Shown here: positions 17,293 to 27,672 of the stretch, piece by piece
Numbering within the stretch: the stretch's first letter is position 1
How the letters are laid out: each line of letters begins with the position of its first letter
Source: Hyphomicrobiaceae bacterium
GTDB taxonomy: Bacteria; Pseudomonadota; Alphaproteobacteria; Rhizobiales; Hyphomicrobiaceae
Assembly (NCBI GenBank): GCA_016793635.1
Contig: JAEUMD010000018.1
Span: forward strand, 62,001 to 126,000
Length of the DNA stretch: 64,000 nucleotides
Direction: 5' to 3'
The notes under the pieces: model-generated
What the model saw: only the letters and a program-made list of their open reading frames with translations
Told to the model about the DNA's origin: nothing
The model's database searches: none
Translations under genes and position numbers: made by a program

Positions 17293-18519
17293 CTAAGGGG
17301 TATTGTGTGCCTTGCTCCGCTCAATCCGCGCGCCCACGGCACGATGCCTCGCACCCTCTCGGAATGCCTGCGCGATGGCGTAAAAGGCGGGCTTGGGCAG
17401 AAGGCTCTCGTCGAATGGCAATGGGCGCGGCGCGCGCGGTTTGGCGCGTTTCTCAGCCGCGGCGACCTCGCGATACCACGTATAGCGGTCCGACAAGCCC
17501 CACGTCGTGATGCCGTCGAGTGCGTCGACCTCAATCACCGCACCGAGGAACTCGCGGTAGTGGCGCGCCACGGCCGCGTCCCGCTCGGCTAGCGTTCCGC
17601 CTATGCTCGTATCATCGACGTCCAGTTCCGTGATCTCGAGCTTCACGCCGATGGTCGAGAGAGTGTTCATGAAGTCCGCGAAAGCAGGATGGTCGAGCCC
17701 GTGCTGCGGCTGTACGTGGCCCTGAAGGCCGACCACGTCGAAGGGCACTCCATCGTCGCGCAGCCGGCGCACCAGCCCGGCGAGGGCCGGACGCACGGCG
17801 GTGCCGATCCAGTCCCGGCGCTCGCAGAACGCCTCGTTGAGGATCAACCGGCAGTTCGGGTCGGCGCCCCGTGCCCGCACGAAGGCGCGCGCGACATAGC
17901 CCGGCCCGAAGGCCGCGTACCAGGGACCTTTGCGGTAATGGCCGGGCTCGTTGTCCCAGGGAGCGAACGGCTCATTGACGACGCCCCAGGCAGCCACGCG
18001 GCCTGCATATCGCCCAACAACCTCATCGACATGCGCATCGAACAGATAGCGCAACTCGCTCGTGCTCTGCGACTTGAGCCATGCCGGCGGATAGTCGTTC
18101 CAGAACAGCGTCGCGGCAGTGAACGGCAGCCCGGCGTGCGTCGCGACGCGCAAGAGCCGGTCGGCGTTCGTGAAATCCGCCGTCACTCCCTCGCCCCGCA
18201 GCCAATCATATTTGAACGAGTTGAGATTGCCGACGTGCGTCGACTGGCGGAGGATCAGTTCGCCGTATTCCGGCGCGTCCAAAGCCTCTGTGTCGAAGGC
18301 CGAGCCGAACCGCAACCCGCACCGGCCTGCGAGCGCGCCGAGGGTATCGGCGGCGGCCCCGGCTGCTTCCGATTCCGTCAGAAATCCGGGCAGAGATCCG
18401 GGCAGAGATCCGGGCAGCACGGCCAATGCGGCGGCGCCCCCCATCAACATGCGGCGGCGGTCGAGTTCTCCGATCCCCGGCGAATGCCGCGAGCCGCCCT
18501 CGCAGGACCATTCCGCCAT
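17293..18519 (-). CDS. Divergent glycoside hydrolase family 10 protein with Tat-like signal
   Basis: The 408-residue protein resembles family 10 endo-1,4-beta-xylanases. The acid/base segment WGVVNEPF (Glu183), the GLQGH motif and the nucleophile segment ITELDVDD (Glu298) are all present. The N-terminus carries a twin-arginine-like signal (DRRRMLMGG, then an Ala/Leu core), so export of a folded enzyme is likely. The usual HTLVWH-type motif is replaced by ATLFWN, which removes two conserved histidines, so substrate range may differ from true xylanases. A 12-bp tandem repeat encodes PGSLPGSLPG in the signal. The malonyl-CoA decarboxylase gene lies 8 bp upstream on the same strand, but no functional link is evident. 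Confidence 0.85.
   Translation of the reverse strand: MAEWSCEGGSRHSPGIGELDRRRMLMGGAAALAVLPGSLPGSLPGFLTESEAAGAAADTLGALAGRCGLRFGSAFDTEALDAPEYGELILRQSTHVGNLNSFKYDWLRGEGVTADFTNADRLLRVATHAGLPFTAATLFWNDYPPAWLKSQSTSELRYLFDAHVDEVVGRYAGRVAAWGVVNEPFAPWDNEPGHYRKGPWYAAFGPGYVARAFVRARGADPNCRLILNEAFCERRDWIGTAVRPALAGLVRRLRDDGVPFDVVGLQGHVQPQHGLDHPAFADFMNTLSTIGVKLEITELDVDDTSIGGTLAERDAAVARHYREFLGAVIEVDALDGITTWGLSDRYTWYREVAAAEKRAKPRAPRPLPFDESLLPKPAFYAIAQAFREGARHRAVGARIERSKAHNTP
18382..18417. repeat. 12-bp tandem repeat, three copies, in the GH10 signal region
   Basis: Three copies of AGATCCGGGCAG (first copy AAATCCGGGCAG) run in tandem. They keep the frame (four residues each) and lengthen the region after the signal core, so copy-number change would alter the export signal without a frameshift. 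Confidence 0.8.
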
Positions 18520-18527
18520 GCCAACCT

Positions 18528-19964
18528 CTATTCGGCGGTCTGTTTGCGGGTGGTGCGCGTTTCCTTCGGCGCCATCAGCAATTTGCGCGCCGTATCCGCC
18601 GCCCCGCCCTGCGCCCCTTCGCCCGTTCGCAGCATGCCGCGCACCGCGCGCGACGCCGCCACGGCGCGTTGGTTCGCATAGGCCTCGTGGTTCTTCTCGA
18701 TCTCCTTCAGGTCATAGCGGTAATTGACCATGACGCCGTGCGCCTGCGACATGCCCTTCTCGGAGACGTCAGCAAGGAAATTGATCCGCTCGAGCCGGGC
18801 ACCGTTGCCGAGGTGAAAGCGGGCGACGGTGTCGTAGGGCTTGCCGTCGCGTCGCTTGGCCAACAGGAAATAGTGCGCCGCCAGCGCCAGCAGCGGATCG
18901 CGCACCGCCGCCGTCGCCCGCTCCTTGGACTGCCAGCGCGACCGCCTCATCAGCCCGAGCGCGGCGTTGTCGGCCTCGCTCATCGCAGCCGCGACAGCCT
19001 TGCCCTCCGCACTCGACAGCCAGGCGGCGAAGGTGGGCACCGGTGACAACGTCACGAACGTCTTGAGCGACGGAATCTCGCGGACAAGGTCCTCGACCAC
19101 CTGCTTGATGAGGAAGTGGCCGAAAGAGATGCCCTTGAGACCCTCCTGGCAGTTCGAGATCGAATAGAACACCGCAGTCGTAGGGTTCTCGATCGCCGCC
19201 GGCTTCGGCGGCTCCGTGAGCAAGGGGCCAATGGCGTCGGAGATCTCGTGCGTCAGCGCCACCTCGACAAAGATCAGCGGATCGTCGATCAGCGAGGGAT
19301 GGAAGAAGGCGAAGCAGCGCCGGTCCTTCGGGTCGAGCCGACGGCGCAAGTCGTCCCAACTCTCGATTCGATGCACGGCTTCGTAGGCGATGATGCGCTC
19401 GAGGATGGCCGCAGGGGTCTGCCAGTCGATGCGGCGCAGCACCAGAAATCCGCGATTGAACCAGGAATGGAGCAGGTGGCGAAGGTCAGCATCGACCCTG
19501 TCGAGCAGCGGATCGTCACCGAGCATCTCCAGCAGGTCGCGGCGCATCGCGACGATGCCAGCCGTAGCTCCCGGGGCGAGGTTGAGGCGGCGGAAGAATT
19601 CCTGGCGCGGGCTCTCGACCGCCTTCTGCAGCCGCGCGAGTGTCTCGACGCCCGGCGCGCCGGCATAATCACTGGCGGCGTGCGCCACCTCGTCGGCGTC
19701 GGGTTGCATCGCCGAGCCGAGGAACTCGAAATAGGCCCGCTTGCCCTTTTTATCGAGTTGCGCATAGCAGGCGAGAATTTGGCGCGCGAGCGCGACGCCC
19801 GAGGCTTCACCGCGGCCGGAAGCCAGCGCTTGCGAGAGGGCGACGATGTCCTCATCGCCCGTCGCTGCGAACAGCGACTTGGGCAGCAGCGCGCGGCCTT
19901 GCTCCGCGACCGTCGTCATCAGCTCCTGGAGGAACGAGACGTTCATGGGGTTGATGGACGGCAT
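18528..19964 (-). CDS. Malonyl-CoA decarboxylase
   Basis: Malonyl-CoA decarboxylase converts malonyl-CoA to acetyl-CoA and CO2. The product has the helical N-terminal domain and the GNAT-like C-terminal domain of the family, with the active-site segment FYSISNCQEGLKGISFG and the histidine segment FHLGNGARLERIN. From the ATG at 19964 it has 478 residues, the usual bacterial length; starts at 20036 and further upstream add sequence that does not resemble the family. No malonyl-CoA synthetase (matB) or dicarboxylate carrier gene is adjacent, so this is not a standard mat operon. The GH10 gene follows 8 bp downstream. Confidence 0.93.
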   Translation of the reverse strand: MPSINPMNVSFLQELMTTVAEQGRALLPKSLFAATGDEDIVALSQALASGRGEASGVALARQILACYAQLDKKGKRAYFEFLGSAMQPDADEVAHAASDYAGAPGVETLARLQKAVESPRQEFFRRLNLAPGATAGIVAMRRDLLEMLGDDPLLDRVDADLRHLLHSWFNRGFLVLRRIDWQTPAAILERIIAYEAVHRIESWDDLRRRLDPKDRRCFAFFHPSLIDDPLIFVEVALTHEISDAIGPLLTEPPKPAAIENPTTAVFYSISNCQEGLKGISFGHFLIKQVVEDLVREIPSLKTFVTLSPVPTFAAWLSSAEGKAVAAAMSEADNAALGLMRRSRWQSKERATAAVRDPLLALAAHYFLLAKRRDGKPYDTVARFHLGNGARLERINFLADVSEKGMSQAHGVMVNYRYDLKEIEKNHEAYANQRAVAASRAVRGMLRTGEGAQGGAADTARKLLMAPKETRTTRKQTAE

Positions 19965-20214
19965 GGCGCGATCGGCCTCCGCGAGTTGCCTGGATTCGTG
20001 TCGAATATTGGCAGCCTCCCGCCAGCCGACAACCATAACTTCGGTAGATCGTTGCCGCTTTTCCCGCTCACAGCAGCGCGGGCAGCAGCTCCTGCAAGTT
20101 ACGTGCGCGCGGGTGTGCAGTGCGAAAGGGCCAAAGGTTAATGCGTTGTTAACCAAATCGGGTGACGATTCGGCGTCTGCTTCGCTCCGATCCCGCCGGG
20201 GAAAGTCCGCCGCC

Positions 20215-20712
20215 ATGTTCGAGACCGCCGATCCAGGCCGCCTGACCTCCAGTCTCAACGAGGCCCGCAACGACACCGGGCGCATCGCGTTCTGCGGACC
20301 GGTGGTGCTCTCTGCCGTCACGGGCTACTCGATCAGCAAGGTCGAGGAGGTGATCCGCGCCGGCCGCGCGCTTCCGGAGGGTGCGCAACCCGTCATCAAG
20401 GGCACGCATTCGGAGGAAGTCGGGGCGGCTCTCGCCAAGTTCGGCTATCGCATGGTGCCCGTCGCCACCTTCATGCATATGGAGCGCAAGGCGCGCCCGA
20501 CGCTCTGGACTTGGATGCAGCGGCCGAGAAACGCCTGGGCGCACTACATCCTGGCCATCCACAAGGGCAAGGAAGGCCACTGGATTCTCGTGAAGGGCGT
20601 TAAGATGTGTGACACGTTCACCGACGGTCGCTGGACGTTCGTTTGCGACGGCCCGCACCGGGGCTGCCGCATCATGGAGATCTACGAGGTCAAACGCGAC
20701 CTCGAGGTTTGA
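20215..20712 (+). CDS. Hypothetical protein with papain-like (C39-like) catalytic pattern
   Basis: This 165-residue cytoplasmic protein is not recognised as a named family. It shows a possible cysteine-peptidase arrangement: FCGPVVLSAVTG near the N-terminus (Cys next to GP at a helix start) and WAHYILAIHKGKEGHWILVKG with a downstream Asp (MCDTFTDGRW), as in C39-type and other papain-like folds. No signal peptide is present. The ATG at 20215 follows GGGGAAAG at a suitable distance. It is divergent from the malonyl-CoA decarboxylase gene and converges on a small secreted protein gene, ending 8 bp before it. Confidence 0.7.
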   Translation: MFETADPGRLTSSLNEARNDTGRIAFCGPVVLSAVTGYSISKVEEVIRAGRALPEGAQPVIKGTHSEEVGAALAKFGYRMVPVATFMHMERKARPTLWTWMQRPRNAWAHYILAIHKGKEGHWILVKGVKMCDTFTDGRWTFVCDGPHRGCRIMEIYEVKRDLEV

Positions 20713-20719
20713 TCGCGGG

Positions 20720-20965
20720 TCAGCGCAGGCTCGACCGCGCGTGACGGCGAGCTTCGAAACGGTCAAAGGCGTCTTGCTCGCGCGGGGAGCACCACAGGTT
20801 GCCGTAGTAGCCCCATCGACCATTGATTCGCGTGCAATCCTTGAGCGGCTGCGCGGAATAAACCCGCTCGCCGTGGCGCGCTCCTCCGGCGAACGCCGGT
20901 GCGTTAAGTGCGCCGAGAGCCAACGCCGAGAAAGCCAGAAGCGAGATCGCCGGTTTGCTTGTCAT
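20720..20965 (-). CDS. Small secreted hypothetical protein
   Basis: The 81-residue product starts MTSKPAISLLAFSALALG and has a Sec signal peptide ending at APAFA-GG. The mature 55 residues are basic with two cysteines (DCTRING and NLWCSPRE), probably one disulfide, and end in an Arg-rich tail. It is not assigned to a family. A longer in-frame start at 21052 lies inside the efp terminator hairpin and is unlikely. It is the next minus-strand gene after efp. Confidence 0.7.
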   Translation of the reverse strand: MTSKPAISLLAFSALALGALNAPAFAGGARHGERVYSAQPLKDCTRINGRWGYYGNLWCSPREQDAFDRFEARRHARSSLR

Positions 20966-21032
20966 TCGTTGTGTATGGGCGCTCGGGCGGACCAGTTCAA
21001 GCCGGCGAGGCCGCCCGGCGGCGAAAAATGAA

Positions 21033-21062
21033 AGCCGCCCGGTGCATCGCATCCGGGCGGCT
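21033..21062 (-). terminator. Rho-independent terminator of efp
   Basis: A perfect 10-bp stem (AGCCGCCCGG/CCGGGCGGCT) with a 10-nt loop is followed, reading the minus strand, by TTTCATTTTTC. It lies 48 bp after the efp stop codon. Confidence 0.85.
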
Positions 21063-21109
21063 CGCCAGAAAACTTCTGAAACCCGTGGCTCTTGACGCCC
21101 GGCTCGCTG

Positions 21110-21679
21110 TCAGTCCTTGGCGCGCTCGACGTAGGAACCGTCCGCCGTCATGACGATCACACGGGTACCCGAGCCGATGTGCGGCGGCACCATGATCCGG
21201 GCGCCGTTCGACAGTATGGCGGGCTTATAGGACGACGACGCCGTCTGCCCCTTCACCACCGGATCGGCCTCGACGATCTCGAGCGTCACGCGCGGCGGCA
21301 GCTCGATCGCGATCGGACGGCCGTCGTGCAGGGAAAGCGTGCACGTCATGCTCTCCTGGAGCCACTGCGCCTGATCGCCGACGACGTCCTTCGAGACGAT
21401 GACCTGATCGTAGGTCTCGGGATGCATGAACGTGTAGCCCATGTCGTCCTCGTAGAGGTAGTTGTAGTCCACCTCCTCGACGTGGGCGCGCTCCACCTGG
21501 TCGGTGGTGCGGTAGCGCTCCGTCACTTTCACGCCGTCGGCGATGCGGCGGAGCTCGAGATGGGTGACAGGCGTGCCCTTGCCCGGGTGGATGTTCTCGG
21601 CGTGAATGACGACGGCGAGACGGCCATCGAGATCGAGGACGTTACCCTTGCGCACCGAGCTGGCGATGATCTTGACCAC
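21110..21679 (-). CDS. efp: Elongation factor P
   Basis: EF-P enters the ribosomal E site and relieves stalling at polyproline motifs. The 189-residue product has the three beta-barrel domains expected, with the domain I loop HPGKGTP carrying Lys34, the residue modified in EpmA/EpmB bacteria. The start is a GTG at 21679 (VVKIIASS), with GGAG 10 nt upstream; the longer frame upstream does not match EF-P. The divergent neighbour epmA and the next gene epmB encode the matching lysylation enzymes, so this EF-P is very likely beta-lysylated. Confidence 0.97.
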   Translation of the reverse strand: MVKIIASSVRKGNVLDLDGRLAVVIHAENIHPGKGTPVTHLELRRIADGVKVTERYRTTDQVERAHVEEVDYNYLYEDDMGYTFMHPETYDQVIVSKDVVGDQAQWLQESMTCTLSLHDGRPIAIELPPRVTLEIVEADPVVKGQTASSSYKPAILSNGARIMVPPHIGSGTRVIVMTADGSYVERAKD

Positions 21680-21890
21680 GGAAATCGTTCTCCAGGACCG
21701 TAGAGGAATTGCGGGTCCGCGGGCATGCCGGCATCTTGCGCGGGCAGCGGCGATCGGACAGAGTCGGCCGCGTTCATACTCTGTCCCGAACCAAACGCCA
21801 AGAGCGGCGCAATAGCATGCCCCTGAGCACCACCTCGATTGCGCGGCCTGCCCGCCGCCCGGCCGTGCCGCGCCCCGGACACGCCGCTGT

Positions 21891-22934
21891 ATGACGCCAC
21901 CCTCCCCCTGGTGGTCGCCCGGCCGCCATTCCGACCGGCGCGGCCTGCTGCTGGCCCGCAACCGCATCAAGGCGTCCATACGAGCCTGGTTCGAGCGCCA
22001 GGGGTTCGTCGAGATCGAGGCGGGCTGCCTGCAGGTCTCCCCGGGCAACGAGACCCATCTGCATGCGTTCAGGACCGAGAGAATTGGGACAGACCTCGCC
22101 CGGGATACGCTCTATCTCCACACCTCGCCGGAGTTCGCCTGCAAGAAGCTGCTGGCCGCGGGCGAGGAGCGCATTTTCACGTTCGCGCCAGTCTTCCGTA
22201 ACCGCGAGCGCGGAGCCATGCATGCCCCCGAGTTCACCATGCTCGAGTGGTACCGCGCCGGCGAGCCCTATGAGCGGTTGTGGGACGACTGCGCCGCATT
22301 GCTCGACATAGCTGCCAGCGAGACGGGCCGTAACGTCTGGCAATGGCGCGGCACGGATTGCCATGTGACGGCGGACTATCGATCGACGACGCTCGTCGAG
22401 GCATTCTCCCGCTTCTGCGATCTGGCGATTGACCAGTCGATCAGGGCCGACGCGAGCGTGGACCGCGAGGCCCTCGCCGCCCTCGCCTCTGCCCGTGGTT
22501 GCAGGGTCGCCCCTGACGACGACTGGTCCGACATCTTCAGCAAGGTGCTGACAGACCGGATCGAGCCGCGCCTCGGCGTGGACCGACCCGAAATCCTGCA
22601 CCAGTATCCAGAACACGAGGCCGCGCTCGCCCGGCCCCATCGCGAGGTTCAGGGCGTCGCGGAGCGCTTCGAGCTCTACGTCTGCGGCGTCGAGCTGGCG
22701 AACGGGTTCGGCGAGTTGACCGATGCCGCCGCCCAACGCCGCCGCTTCGAGGCGCAGATGGACGAGCGCCAGCGCCGCTACGGAGAGCGATACCCGATCG
22801 ACGAGGAGTTCCTGGCGGCGCTCGCCTCGATGCCTCAGGCTTCGGGCTGCGCGCTGGGCTTCGACCGTCTGGTCATGCTGGCGACCGGGGCTCAACGGAT
22901 CGACGATGTAATCTGGACGCCGATTGCAAGATAG
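21891..22934 (+). CDS. epmA: EF-P--(R)-beta-lysine ligase EpmA
   Basis: EpmA (PoxA/GenX) attaches beta-lysine to the conserved lysine of EF-P. The 347-residue product is a class II lysyl-tRNA-synthetase-like catalytic core without the anticodon-binding domain, as in the family: motif 2 ([23 protein letters not shown] pattern, here starting FAPVFRNRE) and motif 3 ([12 protein letters not shown]) are clear. The start at 21891 gives a short N-terminus MTPPSPWW before [12 protein letters not shown]. It is divergent from efp across about 210 bp and is followed 219 bp downstream by epmB on the same strand. Confidence 0.95.
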   Translation: MTPPSPWWSPGRHSDRRGLLLARNRIKASIRAWFERQGFVEIEAGCLQVSPGNETHLHAFRTERIGTDLARDTLYLHTSPEFACKKLLAAGEERIFTFAPVFRNRERGAMHAPEFTMLEWYRAGEPYERLWDDCAALLDIAASETGRNVWQWRGTDCHVTADYRSTTLVEAFSRFCDLAIDQSIRADASVDREALAALASARGCRVAPDDDWSDIFSKVLTDRIEPRLGVDRPEILHQYPEHEAALARPHREVQGVAERFELYVCGVELANGFGELTDAAAQRRRFEAQMDERQRRYGERYPIDEEFLAALASMPQASGCALGFDRLVMLATGAQRIDDVIWTPIAR

Positions 22935-23153
22935 GTCACCGCTCCCCAACCTTGCCAACCGCATGGGGGGACGGCCCTCCACTTGCACGTCGATTTATGA
23001 CAGAAGACGGCCGAGGACGCTCTCGAATGGGTGTGGGCCGGCGGACTCGATGCATCGCACATCCGATTCAATCGCAGTCGATGGCACTGTGAGGAGCGGC
23101 GCGACCGCCGGTCGATGCGATCATCACGGACGGCGCGCGGAACGACGGGAACG

Positions 23154-24242
23154 ATGACGAAACCGCTTACCAGCATCAAGACCGCCGACGACCTCGTCAC
23201 CGCGGGGTTCGTGCCGCCGACCGACCGCGCTGCCATCGCCGAGGTGGCGCGCCGCTATGCCGTCGCGATCACACCGACGATGGCCGCCGTGATCGACCCC
23301 ACCGACGCAGCCGACCCGATCGCCCGGCAGTTCGTTCCGGACGCCGCTGAGTTGCATGCCTCCCCAGGCGAGCTTGAGGACCCGATCGGCGACGATGCCC
23401 ACGCCCCGGTGCCCGGCATCGTCCACCGCTACCCCGACCGGGCGCTGTTGAAGCTCGCGCGCGTCTGCCCGGTCTACTGCCGCTTTTGCTTTCGCCGCGA
23501 GACCGTCGGCAAGGGCGAGGAGGCGATGTTGTCTTCCGCGGAGCTTGAGGCGGCGCTCGCCTACATCCGCGCCACGCCCGCGATTTTCGAGGTGATCGTC
23601 ACCGGAGGCGACCCGCTGATCCTGTCCCCGCGACGCATCCGCGATGTCGCCAGCGCTCTCGCGGCGATCCCTCACGTGCGGGTGATCCGCTGGCATTCGC
23701 GGGTTCCCGTCGTCGCTCCCGAGCGCGTCACGGCGGAACTCGTCGCCGCCCTGGCAGCGGGCGGAGCGGCGGGCGGCAAGGCCACCTATGTCGCTATCCA
23801 TTGCAATCACCCGCGCGAACTCACCGCCGCCGCGCGTGCCGCAATAGCCCGCCTCGCCGAGGCCGGCATCGGCCTCGTCTCACAGACGGTGCTGCTCAAA
23901 GGCGTCAACGACGACGCGGAGACGATGGAGGAGCTGCTGCGCTCGCTCCTCGCGGCGCGGGTGAAGCCCTACTACCTGCATCACGGCGACATGGCGCCTG
24001 GAACCGCGCATCTGCGAACCAGCATCGCCCACGGTCAGGAGATCATGCGCGCGCTCCGCGGACGTCTATCCGGCCTCGCCCTGCCGCTTTACGTGCTCGA
24101 CATCCCTGGCGGATACGGCAAGGTCCCGGTGGATGCCGGCTTTGTCGGTGAACCCGACCCGGAGAGCGGCGAACGCGACGTGCGCGATGCGGCCGGCCGC
24201 GTGCACCGCTATCGCGACGCCTGCTCCGACCCGAGCATGTGA
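23154..24242 (+). CDS. epmB: EF-P beta-lysylation protein EpmB (lysine 2,3-aminomutase family)
   Basis: EpmB is a radical-SAM, PLP-dependent lysine 2,3-aminomutase that makes (R)-beta-lysine for EpmA. From ATG 23154 the product has 362 residues. The radical SAM cluster motif CPVYCRFC lies at Cys105, Cys109 and Cys112, followed by FRRETVG, and the segments VTGGDPLIL and PYYLHHGDMAPGTAHLR are typical; LDIPGGYGKVP ends the barrel region. Its position beside efp and epmA supports the EF-P role over lysine fermentation. An upstream in-frame start (23031) adds unrelated sequence. Confidence 0.95.
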   Translation: MTKPLTSIKTADDLVTAGFVPPTDRAAIAEVARRYAVAITPTMAAVIDPTDAADPIARQFVPDAAELHASPGELEDPIGDDAHAPVPGIVHRYPDRALLKLARVCPVYCRFCFRRETVGKGEEAMLSSAELEAALAYIRATPAIFEVIVTGGDPLILSPRRIRDVASALAAIPHVRVIRWHSRVPVVAPERVTAELVAALAAGGAAGGKATYVAIHCNHPRELTAAARAAIARLAEAGIGLVSQTVLLKGVNDDAETMEELLRSLLAARVKPYYLHHGDMAPGTAHLRTSIAHGQEIMRALRGRLSGLALPLYVLDIPGGYGKVPVDAGFVGEPDPESGERDVRDAAGRVHRYRDACSDPSM

Positions 24243-24255
24243 GACCCGGCAGCAG

Positions 24256-25608
<1,353 letters not shown>

Positions 25609-26019
25609 CCTGCGTCCCTCCCGAATGCGCTCCCGAATGCCCCCGCTCCGGGTTGTCCCGGCGGCGCACCGTCCCCGCTCCGCCAGGCCGGCGGCGCGAA
25701 ACCCATCGCACGGCGCCACCCTGGACGCCAGCACCGCACTGCCCGTCGGCAATGCTCATGGTTTGGCGATCGGGCCGGATAATGTCGCGTCGGATGCGAT
25801 TCTGCACCTCACGAATTGCATCTCCAAAATGTCGGTCGCGTGTCAACCGACCTAAAGCCCACGTCGCCCTCTCAACCGCCAGGCGCTATAAGGGTCGTCG
25901 AATCATAAAGTTGAAAAAGACAGCTTCGGCCACGTCTCGGCGCGCCTCGGTTTCGGCACGAACGTCTGGCAAGGGCATTCTGGCCGCCGGTCGAAGCCGC
26001 GATAGAGGGAGTGGGGTCC

Positions 26020-26907
26020 ATGGCATTTTTCCTGGCCGTCGCCAACCGCAAGGGCGGTGTCGGCAAGTCGACGGTCTCCGTGATGCTCGCCCACGCCATG
26101 AGCGTGTGGGGCGGCAAGCGGGTGCTGATGATGGACCTCGACTCGCAGTGCAACGCTTCCCTGATCCTCATCGGCGGCCAGGGCTGGAGCGAGGCGCGCA
26201 AGGCCAACCGCACCATCGCCGACTATTTTTTCGACCTGTTCGACGGCCACACCATGCAGCCGAAGGACTATCTGCTGCCCGGCGTGGGTGACGTAGCCGG
26301 AGCCGACGGGCGCGCGGCGCGGATCTCGCTGCTTCCGGGCTCTCTGCTGCTCGAGGACGTGCAGGGCGAGCTGTTCCTCAAGCAGGCGCAACAGACGAAC
26401 GACCCCGACATCGTCGCCAGCCGCGTTCGCGGTCGCCTGGAGCAACTCCTGCGCCGCTTCGAGGGCAACTTCGACGTCGTCATCCTCGATTGTGCGCCGG
26501 GCCTCTCGTTCGCCGCCCTCGCCGCGCTCAAGACCGCCGACAAGGTGCTGGTGCCGTTCCGCCCGGACTACGTATCGCAACTCGCCGTCGACCGCGTCGC
26601 ACTCCTGATCGAGGGCCGGCGTAGCCTGAACGATCTCGACGAGATCCCGATCGATCGTCGTCGCTACATCTGCCTCGCCAATTACGTACGCGAGGCGAAC
26701 GGCCGCGAGCGTACGCTGATTGAGGAAATCGCCCTCGCGCACCCCATCCTGGAAACGCGCATGCCGCAGCGTGACGGCATCGCCAACGCCTTCGACTGGG
26801 TGGCCGAGCGCCGCGGCATCGATCAAAAATACGGCAACGCTATCGCCGACGTGAGGAAGCTCTACACCGAGCTCGCGCCGATGCTGGCGCAGAAGGTCAC
26901 GGCATAA
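26020..26907 (+). CDS. ParA/MinD-type ATPase (orphan ParA)
   Basis: The 295-residue product is a ParA-family P-loop ATPase with the deviant Walker A KGGVGKS (residues 11-17) including the signature lysine, Walker A' DLDSQCNAS, and Walker B VVILDCAPG. Such proteins form ATP-dependent dimers on DNA or membranes to place cargo. No ParB follows; instead a small unrelated gene does, so it is probably not the chromosomal segregation system. The ATG at 26020 was preferred to 26011 because conserved sequence begins at once. It lacks an N-terminal DNA-binding domain. Cargo is unknown. Confidence 0.85.
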   Translation: MAFFLAVANRKGGVGKSTVSVMLAHAMSVWGGKRVLMMDLDSQCNASLILIGGQGWSEARKANRTIADYFFDLFDGHTMQPKDYLLPGVGDVAGADGRAARISLLPGSLLLEDVQGELFLKQAQQTNDPDIVASRVRGRLEQLLRRFEGNFDVVILDCAPGLSFAALAALKTADKVLVPFRPDYVSQLAVDRVALLIEGRRSLNDLDEIPIDRRRYICLANYVREANGRERTLIEEIALAHPILETRMPQRDGIANAFDWVAERRGIDQKYGNAIADVRKLYTELAPMLAQKVTA

Positions 26908-27026
26908 GTCCGTGACGGGGGGCGTCGTTTCTTGCGCCCGCGCGCGATTCGCGCTTGTCATGGACGTGACGCCGGTCCCGGGTTCCCTTCGGGCACGGAA
27001 CGGCCATCGTGAGGAGATCGGACGGG

Positions 27027-27560
27027 ATGCAAGGCTCGGGGCTCAAGAACCGCGCTGAGAAGGAGGCTTTCTTCCGCGGCGTGCTGCGCACCGGTCGCAC
27101 GCTCGATACGGAGGAGGTCGACCGCACCGCGAAGGCCCTGGCGCGGCGCACGGGAAAGATCTGGCTCAACGATCGTACGCTCGCCGCCGAGATGTCGGGC
27201 GTCCGCGAAGCAGAGCGGCAGCACGCGAACGCGGCAGCCACCGAGGCGGCCGCTGCGCCGTCCCAGCCCGTTGCCCCATCCCAGCCCGTTGCAAAGGAAC
27301 CGACCCAAGAATCCGTCGCCGAGCCCGCGCCCGCATTCGATCCATTCGCCTTCTCGGCGGTGGTCGTCATGTCACGTCAGGGTCGCGACGGTCTTCTCAG
27401 CAGGCTCGCCGAGATCGCCGACATCGCACATCTTCGGCAACTCGCCGACGCCCAGCACCTCGCCTTCGACCGCAGCCTAACCGACGTGGATGCTCTGCGC
27501 GAGGCCATCGTGAAGGGCGCCGAGCAACGTATCGCCGACCGGCGCGCGGCTGCGAGTTAG
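27027..27560 (+). CDS. Hypothetical protein downstream of parA-like gene
   Basis: The 177-residue product begins MQGSGLKNRAEKEAFFRGVL and is soluble, with two helical regions (about residues 1-65 and 105-175) joined by an Ala/Pro/Gln-rich linker that contains a short direct repeat (SQPVAPSQPVA). No family is recognised. It lies 119 bp after the ParA-type ATPase on the same strand, so it could be the partner or adaptor of that ATPase, but nothing in the sequence proves this. Confidence 0.65.
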   Translation: MQGSGLKNRAEKEAFFRGVLRTGRTLDTEEVDRTAKALARRTGKIWLNDRTLAAEMSGVREAERQHANAAATEAAAAPSQPVAPSQPVAKEPTQESVAEPAPAFDPFAFSAVVVMSRQGRDGLLSRLAEIADIAHLRQLADAQHLAFDRSLTDVDALREAIVKGAEQRIADRRAAAS

Positions 27561-27672
27561 CCGCATACCTTTAGCTATCTCGCCTAAGCTCAGCTTGCGG
27601 GACACCTGCGCTTCGCTACACTCCCTGAAGCCGGGCAGCGCATTGCACGCGCCCTCGCAGAAAGGGATTTTC

